This document shows, piece by piece, positions 32,337 to 44,100 of a DNA stretch of 64,000 nt; position 1 is the stretch's first letter, and every line of letters begins with the position of its first letter. The stretch covers positions 310,001 to 374,000 of the forward strand of contig JAHEWK010000025.1 in NCBI GenBank assembly GCA_020740775.1. The letters are read 5' to 3'. The DNA comes from Ilyonectria destructans. Lineage: Eukaryota > Ascomycota > Sordariomycetes > Hypocreales > Nectriaceae. The position numbers were made by a program, and so were the translations under genes. Under the pieces are notes generated by a model, which was given only the letters and a program-made list of their open reading frames with translations, was not told where the DNA came from and ran no database searches.

Positions 32337-32665
32337 CCCCCAGGCCTTTGCCGGAGGATTATGCCATGCGAGGCCTTATCTACGTTGACGACTATTATCC
32401 TAAGAAATGGTTCGTCAACGAGAAGATCGACGAAGACGAAAAATATTTTGAACTCGCTTCAATGGTCAACCAGCGAAAGGAGCGAATCCTGTATCTTGGT
32501 TACAAGATTGCGGCTCAGGGCACATGGTTGAAGTTTGACTCTGACAGTCGACAGTTTTCCGTCGCAGACAAATATGACGTGGACTTGAGTAACGTTTCTC
32601 GGTCATCAGGGGCTCAGGAACTGAAGGGGGATGAAGTGGACTTGGGGTTGGGTAACGTTGCTTGA

Positions 32666-33550
32666 TTGTAATCTCTTGCCTTAGGCTGTGGGCTTAACCT
32701 AGATTTATCCCAGAGCAAGGTTTGGTTTGGTGCTTGGTCATGCGCTTTTGATCAAGGCCTGTCATCATTTAGAAAAGTAGGAAACCCGTTACACAAGCCA
32801 TGTGCTCATGCTAGATAGTGAAACGCCGTGATATTTTAATACTAACTTCTCGGCGTGCGAACAAGGTCGGATTATGGCGCCGCATATCCACGAGATGCCC
32901 AAAAGATGCTCCGTAATGGCCAAGTGGCCGATTTCGGAAGTTATTGATCGCTGCTGGCAACACCGTATTGCAGGGAATCTGACCGCTGCGTCAACTGCGC
33001 CAGTCGCTGGCCATATTGACGCCACTCTAGCACAACAGTGAAGAAGGGGAACCCCGAACGTGAAGAGCGCAGTCCACGGATGAATATCGCACCTTAGTGA
33101 CAATATAGAAGCGTTTCCCCACCGGGCACCTTATTGAACATTGATGGCGAGGGAAATGATGCCGGTGTTGTGAACTTAGAGATGCATCTAGGACAAGGCT
33201 ACAGTCGCCGCTCTAATACCGTCAAATCCACAACACAACAAGAAGATTTAAAAAAAAATCGACTATATTATAGGCTTTAGACACATAGCTGACCGACCAG
33301 GGCGATGAGCACAGCCCCATCGGCACTTACGGATGGCAGGTCTTTCGAGTTACCTCAGTGATATCGTCATCAATAGGTCTGCGACCATTTCCAGAATCCC
33401 GACTAGACTTAGGTGCCAAACATAGAGTAAAATCATTTAAAGTAACCTTAAACTGTTCAATAAGGTCTCATGATTCATGTTCTTTATCTATTAGCATATT
33501 TTCTTGTCTTGCTGTTGTTGAATCTACACCCCTTGAAATTACCCTTTTGA
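32666..33550. other. Intergenic, no gene seen
   Basis: Between the Est1-like gene and the repeat array. A short A9 run lies near 33248-33256; no coding signal. Confidence 0.5.
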
Positions 33551-33700
33551 GTTTCGCGGTCATTGCACTAACCTATTTGAGATTTAGCGCTCAAATCTCT
33601 AGCCAACCAGAATTTAGCGGTCACACACTAACTTCATTTGATTTTCGCGGTCACGCACTAGCCTAATCAGGATTTCGCGGTCAACTCAGGGGCAAGCTCA
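33551..33700. repeat. Five tandem 30-bp units upstream of large gene 1
   Basis: Units start at 33551, 33581, 33611, 33641 and 33671, exactly 30 bp apart, each with a core like tttcgcggtca or tttagcggtca, and in three units followed by ca(c)gcactaacc-like sequence. The array ends about 60 bp before the first ATG. It may be a regulatory repeat; the exact period over degenerate units argues for selection or an old tandem duplication. Confidence 0.75.
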
Positions 33701-36700
33701 TTTCATCAAGCTGCGGGAACTTCAACACAGCCCAAGTCAATCAGTGTAATACTGCATCTTGCTCACTATGCCTGAAGCACCCAAAAAGCGTGGGCGACCT
33801 CGAAAGTACGATACGCCAGAGGAGAAAGCAAGGCAAGATGTCATTGCTAAACGCGCCCGACGACGGCTTCGGAACTCCTCGGTGCACGGAGATATCCGAT
33901 TTCAAGTCAATGTCCCCCAACCGATAGAAGCTTTGCCACCTTCATCCTCGCCGCAAGGTCGCCCAGAGTCACCAAGCTGCCTCAATGTCCTCGCAAATAC
34001 CGCTAGGCGGTCAGATCGAACTGAGACGCCACTCCCACTAGCCTTTAACCACATTACAAGCGACATCATTGTGGCTAGAAATGGATTGTGTTCACAATCA
34101 ACGGAAGGGGCTGTGTTGGCACCGTCGTGTCTGCAGCATCTACGCAATGCGGCAGAGCCACGCAGAACAATTGATACAGGCTCAAATTCGCCTAGCCCGT
34201 TAGGAGAGGCGGTGTTGAGCTCGTGCGTGATGGGACCATGTGGTGACCAGTGTCACTCTACCGGAGATGATGACATATGCGAAACTTCGGATTTACAGTT
34301 GCACTATGCTACTATATCGGGTTCCTCAGAGAGAGAAAGCACATCGCGCTTCTTGCCTGAGAGAACAAGCGCCCCTCCCGACCCAGATGCACACAGAGCA
34401 GTCGAAAACGACGCGGGTAGAATACGGGAAGATGAGAACACAACCTATCAAGAAGAAGGCATTGGCGATGGATTACTGTCCGACGTCGAGTCTCAGTCAG
34501 AAGACGCTTTTGAAACAGACTCCAGCTCTGAGTCGGATGTCTCAGATGCTGAAAGTGAGATGGACATCAACGACACCAGTGTTCCTTCTGAGTCGGATCT
34601 CTATTTGGCAAAAGTTTTCTTAGAAAGAAACTGGGCGCATTTATGTGATTGCCAAGAAGAAGAAGAAGAAGAAGAAAATGTCAGCTGGGATGAACGGCCT
34701 GGGCTCGGTCTAAAGGATATGGCTGACTACTGGCGGAACCTTGCGGTACCAGATGCAATTGGTACTGCGTCACCTCACGCTGGGACAGACGAAAACGAAC
34801 AGGTTCAGCCGGATTGGTCCTCAATACTAAGTGGTGGAGACAGTCGCCCAAGCTTAAATATTCAGAAGTCTCAAAAAATCGCCCCCAGTATTCAACGTAC
34901 TTGGGATATAGACAGCGTCATTTCCTGGGCTTCGTGTTTATCAATTAACCGTGGGCTTTACGTCTCGTATCATCCGCCAGCTTCAAGGAATTTTGGAAGC
35001 AACGTTCATGTCTTTTACCAAGGAACAGCTTTGCATCTTATCCCTCACCTTCGACTGGGCAGCGGACGCCAATCTCCTCAATTTGGCGTATATATTTTCT
35101 TTCCCGGAATTTTCCACGTCTGTCGAACGACTACTTACCTTACTAAAGATGAACGGCGGATGTGGATCAACCAACTTCTTTTGCCCGCGATTCGTCGCTG
35201 TTGTCCACCTGATGTGATCCAACATCATCCTCGTTCCTTCGACGATGTAGAGAGTAAAGCCTACAGCCGCCAACGGGAAACCTGCGGAGGGATGGTTCCT
35301 AACAGAATGGATATGCATCATTACCTTCCTCAAGAATACCTGCAGGCGATTTGGCACCATAGGACTCAGAAAACTGAGCAACCCGACCTCGTCATGTTTC
35401 GCGGGATGTTCATTGTACTAAGCGCGAAGAACATCAAGCTGGAAACAAAATCTCCAACATTTCAAGAATGCCGTACCAAGATTATAACTCACCTTCATCA
35501 AGTGTTGGATTGGTCAAGAGCCGATTTGTCCAATACATGGGTAGATGTTGGTCTCGAAGATACTGCAGCTTCAGAGAAGTGCACAATCTTGCACAAAAGT
35601 CGATGTTTGGAGTCCTGGGTCCGTTCGATGAGGTGTAGCGCCGACAAGCCGCTGATATCGTCGGAACATTTCAACTGGAATCTTACCGGCCAAGCGGGTA
35701 GCGCTAGGGTGGAGACTCGCCGATCGCACCCCCTGCGCAAGGGAGGCATTGCTTATGCTCAACGTTACAACGTGAATAAGGATCTCTTTTCGACAGCCTC
35801 AAAGCGGGACTGTGGGTTGTTCGGTGAACCGAACCTAGAGGGGCTGACATGTCCATCTTCATTACTCGACGCTTGGATCGTGGCTGCTCGGCAGTATCGC
35901 AACGCCGGGCTGGCAACCTCGCTCCAATCTGCACCGAAACTCAAACGACTTCGTAAAGTATTTCAAGCTATGAAGTCTCGAATAGGATTCGCATTGGACA
36001 GTTCTATGGAGACGAGCTTCGGCGTTCGAGAAGAATATCGAGTCTCTTGGGAACTATTTATAACTGTAGATCCTTCCACATCACACCCTCGCGGTCCACA
36101 TCGCCCATTCTGGGTGTTGCCAACTGCTCATGTGAACGAATTCATGCGATGGGAGTTTAATCGCTGGCTCTCCGCTATCGAATTTGTCCGGGCTCGAGGA
36201 AGCCGGCGCGATGCTAATTGGGAAGATCACCAAAGAAACATGATCATGGTCACTATCCTTCTTCGTTCTTTGAAAGCCAGCGTCAACTGCCATCATGTTG
36301 CAAAGCGCTCACAGATGTTCAAAGGCACATACAAGAACCGACAGGGAAAACCTCTCCGTGGTTTAGATTTCGAGAGCAGTATGCGTCAGACAGGTCTCGC
36401 TTGGTTGCCTCCTGATCTTTTCAATTGGCCTGATTTTCACCTCCATGACGACCTCGTGGCATCAACCACATTCACTTTCAATGGACTCCAGGGAGTGTTT
36501 CGCAATTGGAAGGACGTGGAATCTGTAAGTCGGGAGTATTGCAAAGCCAGAGAATTGGAGGATCACCTGCGGACTAGCGAGCCGAGTGCTTATCCTGATA
36601 TCTTGGACCGCATGCGGAAGATGATTTATCGGCAATTTGCGCTCCAAGTCATTCGCCAAACCTGCAGCACCAACCCTGTTCTCGACTCGGGGCCCGAGAG

Positions 36701-37352
36701 CGAGCACGAATCGGCCTGGGAAGGCTACCGAGGACTGAGCTATGACATCATCCACACCTTGGCTGGCGAGCCGCCATATCTGTCTTATTCACGGAAAGGA
36801 CCGCACAATTTGGGAAGAGCCTACCATGATAAGGTGCAGGGGCTTTTCGATTGGGACGATGGTATCGCCCGTACACTCTGGGATCACTGCTATTATCGAC
36901 AGCTGGCTCGGAAGTTTCATTCGTCTATCGAAACCCAGCTTGGTGCCGCTGATGCAGAAAGCTGGAAAGGTTCTCTAGGAAGATACGCATTGCCGCATTT
37001 TTGGATAATTCCACATTACAACAAGCACAGCTTGTTCACTACCCTACCGAAAGGCCCAGGCCAACTCAATCCTATTCGTCCATTTATCTCCGGTTTACAT
37101 CAGTGGAGGATATGGGAGGATGATATGGAGCTTTGTAGGGAGGATCGTTGGTTACTCGGCGGAAATGTCTACATGTCAGGCTTTCCCGACAGTCTACTAC
37201 CGGAAAATGCGGCCGAGGCTGAGACTGAGACTGAGACTGAGACTGGTGCTGCCGAAACGAGGCTGCAGACCGTCTCGATCAACTTTGGATGTCCTGTTCC
37301 CTTCACCAAAATCCCGCGAATTATCGAAGAAGGACTCGACTTTACACAACTA

Positions 37353-39315
37353 CCATGCCCCACCCCCCTTTCGGTAACCCCCCCCTTTCGGTAACCCCCC
37401 CCTTTCGGTAACCCCCCCCTTTCGGTAACCCCCCCCTTTCGGTAACCAAAAAAATCGCCTCCACATACAAAACTCACCAAGTTCACTTACATAGATTTCA
37501 GTCATTCTTGAACCTATTCGCAAGCCGTCGCCTTCAACATATAAAGAAATGGCTAGAGTTTATTTTTCAAGGTCGCTGGTTACGTGGGGAGGGTGGTCCG
37601 TGGTCACCCTGCACTTCAAAATTTGCAATTCAGCGCCCTAATCTCCTCCTTCGTCTTGATGATTCCTCCTCTTGCCAGTCCTCCACAATTCACCTAAAAT
37701 GGCTTCAAAACGGCCTCGGAGTGTTTATACGGAGGATGAAATGGCTGATGCCATATTTGATATCACAGAAAACGGCTTATCGCAACACCATGCCGCCCAG
37801 AAATATGGCATAAGCCCGTATAAAGTTGACCTTGTCAACAGGTGCAGAATCAGTCAGAGAAGCCAGTTTTTCAAGCTCATTCCGATATGCCGCCTTCGAA
37901 GCATTAAAAACACCGTTATCCAACGGCTGGAGACCATGAGAACAATGGGCAGAGAGGTAACAACAGTAGACGTTGTTCAAAAAGCACGTTACAATCCATT
38001 CGTCATGTTTCAAATCAAGATTGATTCTTTGGCATATAAACAAAAAAACGCACCGTTGCATGACTTCCATGTCCATCCAGAATAATAAGCCTGGCATCAG
38101 ATTCGTCGGCGGGCTGGGTCTGAGGCAAATAGACTCTCTCAAGCCACTCGATAGCAATGTGGTTGTCTGTCCATCCATTTGGCGAAGTTATATAATTCCG
38201 ATCAGCTATTTTCCGGAATTCCTCCAAAAACCACTGTTGTTGGATTTCCTTGCCCTTAAATATGATGCCAGGCGTCAAAGCATGGCCGTCCGCAGTGATA
38301 GCCTCAATAAATGAAGTCCGGTTACGGGACTGGGGACCCTTGAGTAGGGCCTTTCGTTTTGGATCTGAACTCCCAACCACCAGGCTATCCAGACCTGGTA
38401 AACAAGCTTAATTAGCTATATCTATGAATAAAAAGTTAGACACTCACCAAAACCGGTCATAATACCGCCCTCATCAACGTTCACGGTGTTTTCCGGCTTA
38501 ATCCACCCATCTCCTTTTCCCTGATATCAAAGTACCAGTGCACCGCTTTCGGTGTGAATGAATTGAATCTGTTAGCCTCATGGCGTCTCCCAGGTTTGAT
38601 CTTGAGCTCCGGATGGCGTTTGATGAATTTGGTCACCAAGTTGCGTCCCAATTCCTGCTTCTTGTTTTGTTGTTTCAAGAGGGCCACGCAGCAGGCGCGG
38701 ATCTGACTGTGGGAGGGAGCATTACCCAGGGACTCTTGACGAAGGATTTAGGAGGCTAAATTAGCCTCCTGATTCCTGGATAAGTGTCGGTTAGGCTGAA
38801 CCTGATCATCCAAGGCTGTCTGGCCATGGAATCTGGTGGAAATGGTCTGCTGAGGTATGCCATATTTCTGGGCGGCATGGTGTTGCGATAAGCCGTTTTC
38901 TGTGATATCAAATATGGCATCAGCCATTTCATCCTCCGTATAAACACTCCGAGGCCGTTTTGAAGCCATTTTAGGTGAATTGTGGAGGACTGGCAAGAGG
39001 AGGAATCATCAAGACGAAGGAGGAGATTAGGGCGCTGAATTGCAAATTTTGAAGTGCAGGGTGACCACGGACCACCCTCCCCACGTAACCAGCGACCTTG
39101 AAAAATAAACTCTAGCCATTTCTTTATATGTTGAAGGCGACGGCTTGCGAATAGGTTCAAGAATGACTGAAATCTATGTAAGTGAACTTGGTGAGTTTTG
39201 TATGTGGAGGCGATTTTTTTGGTTACCGAAAGGGGGGGGTTACCGAAAGGGGGGGGTTACCGAAAGGGGGGGGTTACCGAAAGGGGGGGGTTACCGAAAG
39301 GGGGGTGGGGCATGG
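37353..39315 (-). mobile_element. Fold-back pogo/Fot-type element with about 460-bp inverted arms
   Basis: Flanked by TA on both sides (37351-37352 and 39316-39317). Both ends begin ccatgccccacccccc followed by five units of ctttcggtaac with C runs. The inverted arms extend far beyond normal terminal repeats: 37353-37812 is the reverse complement of 38855-39315 and includes the first roughly 45 transposase codons. The left arm therefore replaces the normal 3' end of the element. Confidence 0.85.
37813..38969 (-). pseudogene. pogo/Fot-type DDE transposase, truncated
   Basis: Start MASKRPRSVYTEDEMADAIF at 38969 with a helix-turn-helix (GLSQHHAAQKYGIPQQTIS), then a CENP-B-like domain with FIKRHPELKIKPGRRHEANR. 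The catalytic part has FIEAITADGHALTPGIIFKG and the second Asp in LIILDGHGSHA near 38085. A frame change near a T7 run at about 38045 is followed by HCSHGLQPLDNGVF. The reading ends at KVNFIRAY, where the inverted left arm begins, so the C-terminus is lost. There are also frame breaks between 38380 and 38481 and between 38687 and 38748 that may include an intron. Not functional as it stands. Confidence 0.8.
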
Positions 39316-39925
39316 TATATGCTTCCGGCAATCAGAAAATCTTGGCGCATTACAAAAATGCTCGCGACTGTCTCGAGCAGGCTCTTGGGGACCCTTTATG
39401 TGATCTCTTGCTGATGATAGTACTGACATTTACGTCGTCTACAGACACACCGACACTATCACAAAACAAAAACAGCTTTGAGCCCGGTCCTCGGAGGCAT
39501 AGGCAGCTTTTGGCTGTCACGCTCATGACTCGAATGCTTTGGTTCCTCTACCCGCAATGCTTCCCTTGGGATCGGGATGATGGTATGATTCTCAGGGTGC
39601 CCGAAATGATGAAAAAAATGGGTAAGGTCGTATTTGAGACCGATATGATGACTCCATATTGACGAATCTTTCAGAACATAGAGGAATTAACAATCGTATC
39701 CTCTGCAAACTTGGCTGGGTTGTTCGCAGTCCAATGTACAAATATCGGGAAAATCCACGGAATTGTGAACTGGATCTCTGTTCAGATGAGGAGCTTCTCG
39801 AGTTACGAACGGAGTTATTGTCGTTGATGAATGATCCTCCTGCATTTATTGGTCTTGTATTTGATACCCAGGATGACGTGTGGGTCGAACGTTGCCTGGG
39901 GATTATCGCGACACACACAACATAG

Positions 39926-41193
39926 TGCGAAGTATATACAAAGGCACGACTTAGATCTTGCCGGCAGCAGTTTCGGTATTGCCACCGATGTCAGTTGAGA
40001 AGCTTGAGTTAGTTGTGATGTATGCAATACAGACGAGTTCTGCTAGGTCGAAACAGAACGCACTCTTTGACGACTATAGTTAATTATAATCATTTGGCTC
40101 TACAAAAACTGAAACTGCACTCACAAGGACTTGTCTAACTCTAGACCTGGGGTTAGGTGTCCGTGCACGCTCCTCAGCCTAAGGTCTAGACGTCCGTGCG
40201 CTTGGTGACTCGTAGCTATTTCTAACCTGGCTATCCCAGTAGGAGCACAATCCTAAGAGCTCAACTAAGCGGAGAAGCTTGGCTTTTTGGGGGGGTTTGT
40301 GTGTGTGTGTGTATAGTTACTATTGTGAACATTGTTTGGCGTTGGAAGACGAGCGCTGCAAGCTAGGAGAACTACGAGGGATACAATAGAACGCGGGTGC
40401 ATATACCGTAACAACTCAGTTAACTCTCCCAAGTAGCGCCTCCACTTTATCTCCATATTTCCACTGTTAACCGCAAAAATTCGCAGAAGTGTCCAAAAGC
40501 AGCTGGTCTTATTTGTCGCCCTATGTTTTTATGGGGGCCGCTACTTGGGCGAGATAACTGAGTTTCTACGGTAGAGTTACGATGAGTATCTAAAGTTACG
40601 AAGGGAGATTTGACAACACAGAGTGCGAGAATAAAAGGCCGACCAGCCAATTAATCAATGAAAGAATGGATTAAGCAAGCCACCTCATTTCCACCGTTCC
40701 GTCTTTACTACCGATCAAGGCACGATGGCAGGTCTGATATCATGTAATATGTGATGGGATGTGATTGATGGTGATTGAGAGGATGGTCGTTTCGTAATTC
40801 ATCGCATTCATGAGTTGACCCTCAGCCACATGCGCGCGCTCGGACACCCACCCCTGGGTCAGCCGACTTGGGGTTGTTTACGGACGCGTTCCGGGTAAGG
40901 AGCGGAGGACAGACGGGAGTACTGGTCTTTCCCAGCTTATACCTGACCTGAGCAGCAGTATCGTCGTATAACACGACTATCACGATGAATGTAGTTGATG
41001 ACACGGTTGCGGGAAGCTGCGCGTTGCGCGTCTAGTTGTGTCAGCGTGCCTGTTAGCCAACCACTATAAATCACCCGGTCGAGTCGTGACTGGTGTCGTT
41101 TGGCAAGAACAATTCTATCCTTCAGCCTCAATACTCCATCTGTTTTCAATCACTGATCCCCCTTTTGCTAGCCAGCATTCTGACGGTTCAACT
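39926..41193. other. Intergenic between the two large genes
   Basis: No coding frame. Contains a G run followed by a (gt)n microsatellite near 40290-40312 and presumably the promoter of large gene 2; the 30-bp array of gene 1 is not present here. Confidence 0.5.
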
Positions 41194-44100
41194 ATGTCGT
41201 GTCTGGGACTTTCAGAAGAGGTCGACCTCGAGGTTTATCTTGATGACCTTGACATTGATGATGGTGACGACCAGGAGGAGGCGCGAGAATACGTCTCCCC
41301 GTTCTCAACTGACGAACACTACCTTGAAGAGCCTACGGGCCTTGGAAGCAGTGTAGCTAGCACGCAAGAATCGACGGAACAGTTCCAGAGAGGTTGGAAA
41401 ATCGATCGCCATGCCGGCGATTCCTGGATGTACGGTATGACAACGTCCTTGGTAAAGACCGTGTAGACGCGGTGACAGATCCCCCCCCCCCCCCCTTTTA
41501 CCCCCAGGAGACGAGACTACTATGTGGTTTTTCGGTTGTGAGTGCTTTCTGACTGACGTAAATACGGTCTTAGCCAACGAGTTTATCGCCGAGACGAATA
41601 ACGAGGCTTTCGACGGGGCGCGTGCTCTTGATCTCTTCCAGCGTCGAGTTGTCATCGATTACGGGAGCAAGAAGACAGGATCGAAAGCGGCGAGCGAAGA
41701 CGATGCATACTATCCTATTTTCCGACTCGACTTCGTCAGTATCGTCGGCCGGCCACGTCGACCGATTTGTCGGTCCAGTCATTTCTTCGACAACATCACC
41801 ATCTCCCTGCGGCACTGGCACGCGCCGTATAGTGCGAAGCACGTGCAGGGAATTCATTTCGACCTCAGTGGCCGCACCTTCCGCATCGCCACCGGTGCTA
41901 CTCGAGAGGCCTGGTTCATTGCGATGCACCCAATTCAGAGGGTTTCCGGTGATGGGCCGAATAGTAATCCTCATCGACGGCCCGACACGACACAGACAAG
42001 GACCGCTCTGGCACGCGGTCGTGCTCTGGTGCTTGCTTCATACATCAAAGACATCTTTCTCTGCGGAGAGCTTCTCGGTGAAGGGATCGAGCCGAGATGG
42101 GCCCTCGGAGGAACGGACACACAAATGATCGCGTTTGATAAATGGGTCATATTTCAGACTCGCTTCATAGAAAGCTGCGATGGACTTGTCGAAAAGCTTT
42201 CCGACGTCGGCGACGGTTTCTGGCTGGATCATCAACCTGCCTTCCATGCATATGACTATGGCGCGAACATCGAGATCGAAGTCAATGAAGAGATAGCGAA
42301 TCTCGAGCAGGAAACTCTTATAACACCAACATATCACGACGAGATGGAAGATGACAGCGACCGGTCCAACAACGGAGATGACGATGATTGGGGGATGCAA
42401 GGACAGGAGGGAGAGGAGGGAGAGGAGCACCCTGACGCTGCAGAGGACAGCCTATTCTTGCCGATAGAGGCTAGTAACGCTACTCTGCCATCACCATCTA
42501 TTCGTCTCAGCCACGGCGAGGAAGTGGAAAGGGAGGGGGAGCTGGAGGAGGAAGAGGAGGAGTACGACGATAACAACAACGAGGGGGAGCGGCAGAAAGA
42601 GGAGAGGTTCGTCAGGTGGATGAATGATGGGGCCGAGAATGCTGACATGTCCCTTTGGTCTGACACTGGTGGAGGACAGCAGCAACAGCAAAGGGGGGAA
42701 GAGGACGAGCTAGCCCGCCAGCATTCAAAAAGGGACGGAGATGGCGAAGATGAACAGCGAGACGCAACCTCTCCGAGCACCCCTCCGCCGTCAGCATCAT
42801 CATCATCATCATCAGGCTACCATGGAGAGCAGGATGCTTTGTATGGTGCTGGCTTGAGGCGACTTCGTGAGGCCCTCGAAGCCAAGTACAACCTCGACAA
42901 CATCAGTTATGTCTCCTATGCTCTAGCGGTCGACGTCCACTGCACCGCAGCAAGGACGCATCCAGGTGAAGGAGCTGGTCCTGCAGTGTGTCTGCTTGCT
43001 GATCGCAATCGGGTGGCCGGTGAATTCTACGGAAGCAACTACACCTTCTATCCGCTTGGCTTTCATCCTGCGTATGGGAACTTTAGCTCGGATCGTCCAC
43101 CCGCCTTCTTGGACAGCAACCTGTTCACTGTTATGAAGGAGAACATGAGCCACCAGAATCAAGGCGCTGACGTGCTTTCTTTCGGTTTCTTCCAAGGGTA
43201 TTCAAACCTTAAGCGGCCAATCCGCCACCGACCCGATGACCTGCTCGCCAGCCACGGTCTCGCAACGGGTGCACTCACCATTCCGTCAACAGAAGCTCAA
43301 CGCACAGCTCGCCTTAAAGACAAACAGCAACGCTTACTCGCTCAGTTACGAGGGCAGCTTACGCCCGAAAACCCTGGTGCGTCGACACCTTTCGCACGGG
43401 AACGCCAGAGAATCGAGGCGGCCGTGCAGGCAAAGGAGTATGCATTCCGGTTCGAGCAGGTGATTTCCATCGACGCTCCACGGCTCATGCGACAGCGCAG
43501 GAATTTCCACACCGTGCTGCAGCCCATCTTCCAGCTCATGCGACTCTTCCTCAAAGAGAAGCAGCTCTATGCCGGTGTTCTGCGACGGTTCCCTCCGGAG
43601 ATCTTTCCGGGTATGCTCGTAGCTTTTGCCAAGGTCCTGGAGGCGGCTATGGCTGAGATGGACTGTCGTTTCCGGGAGGGAGGGTCGAAAGGATTGGGCA
43701 TGGCCCTCTCAGAAGGCGTCGCTGCTCTCGATCGGCTAGGCAATTTTTGCTTCACGGGCGATCCGAGAGTACTGCCCTCCAAAGTCATGAGGCTCCTAGG
43801 GACGGTGGATAGCCTACGGACGTGCGGGTGGCCATTCATATCGCCGCGGATGCTCGACATCCGGGAAGGACGAGGGCTTGTCAACCTGGTAGGGTGGCCT
43901 CAGCTGAGCAACGGGCGGCCTGTTCTGATGCATGTTGCCTCGCTCGAGTATCACTACAACCACTCTGTGGCAGCCAACCGCCACAGTCAACTCTGGTTCG
44001 CCGAGCTTGGAGGCCGATCGATAGATGGGGTGCATAGAATGAGCTCGTTCCTGAACGAGGTATTCCGAGACCTGTGGGTACCGGAGACGGTCGCCTTTAT

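Larger units (their letters stand above)
27382..32665 (+). pseudogene. Zinc-finger/Est1-like DNA/RNA-binding protein gene, split by a hAT element
   Basis: Exons 27382-27599, 27652-27714, 27762-27923, 27972-28895 and 28943-29351 join in frame through four short GT..AG introns, and the last exon resumes after the transposon at 32345 to the stop at 32665. The N-terminus has two finger-like motifs (CPKCGLEVRND...HVLADH and CPICNEQIQGSYRSHFINH). The centre matches the EST1 DNA/RNA-binding family (MWRHGTHSFLELLRHRLP, HWYSKASNKSPNTGRLYHHL, LFDPIL); the family is tied to telomerase recruitment and mRNA decay. The C-terminus follows as YLEQVFPWKLTMVMLN then RGLIYVDDYYPKKWF. One in-frame TAG lies at 29058-29060 (CAG-to-TAG would fit RIP). 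The 2,985-bp hAT at 29352-32336 with target copy cccccagg splits the last exon. Removing element and one target copy restores the frame, leaving the TAG. Confidence 0.72.
33759..39925 (+). pseudogene. Large gene 1, unassigned family, split by a fold-back pogo element
   Basis: A 1,211-codon frame opens at 33759 (a second ATG at 33768 gives MPEAPKK). The N-terminus has an AT-hook-like KKRGRPRKY and a basic run, then an acidic low-complexity part with poly-Glu near 34660. A long conserved-looking region follows (RGLYVSYHPPASRNF, WELFITVDPST, GRYALPHFWIIPHYNKHS), then ETETETET. At 37351 a TA is followed by the transposon, and the frame resumes at 39318: FTQL then YASGNQKILAHYK. One more intron (39622-39674) leads to the end at 39925 (NNRILCKLGWV ... 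RNCELDL). The C-terminal module matches large gene 2. With the element removed plus one TA the protein would be about 1,400 residues. I cannot name a function. Confidence 0.65.

Noticed and set aside
42491..42812. Serine/leucine-rich minus-strand ORFs
   Set aside because: Shadows of the acidic low-complexity part of large gene 2.
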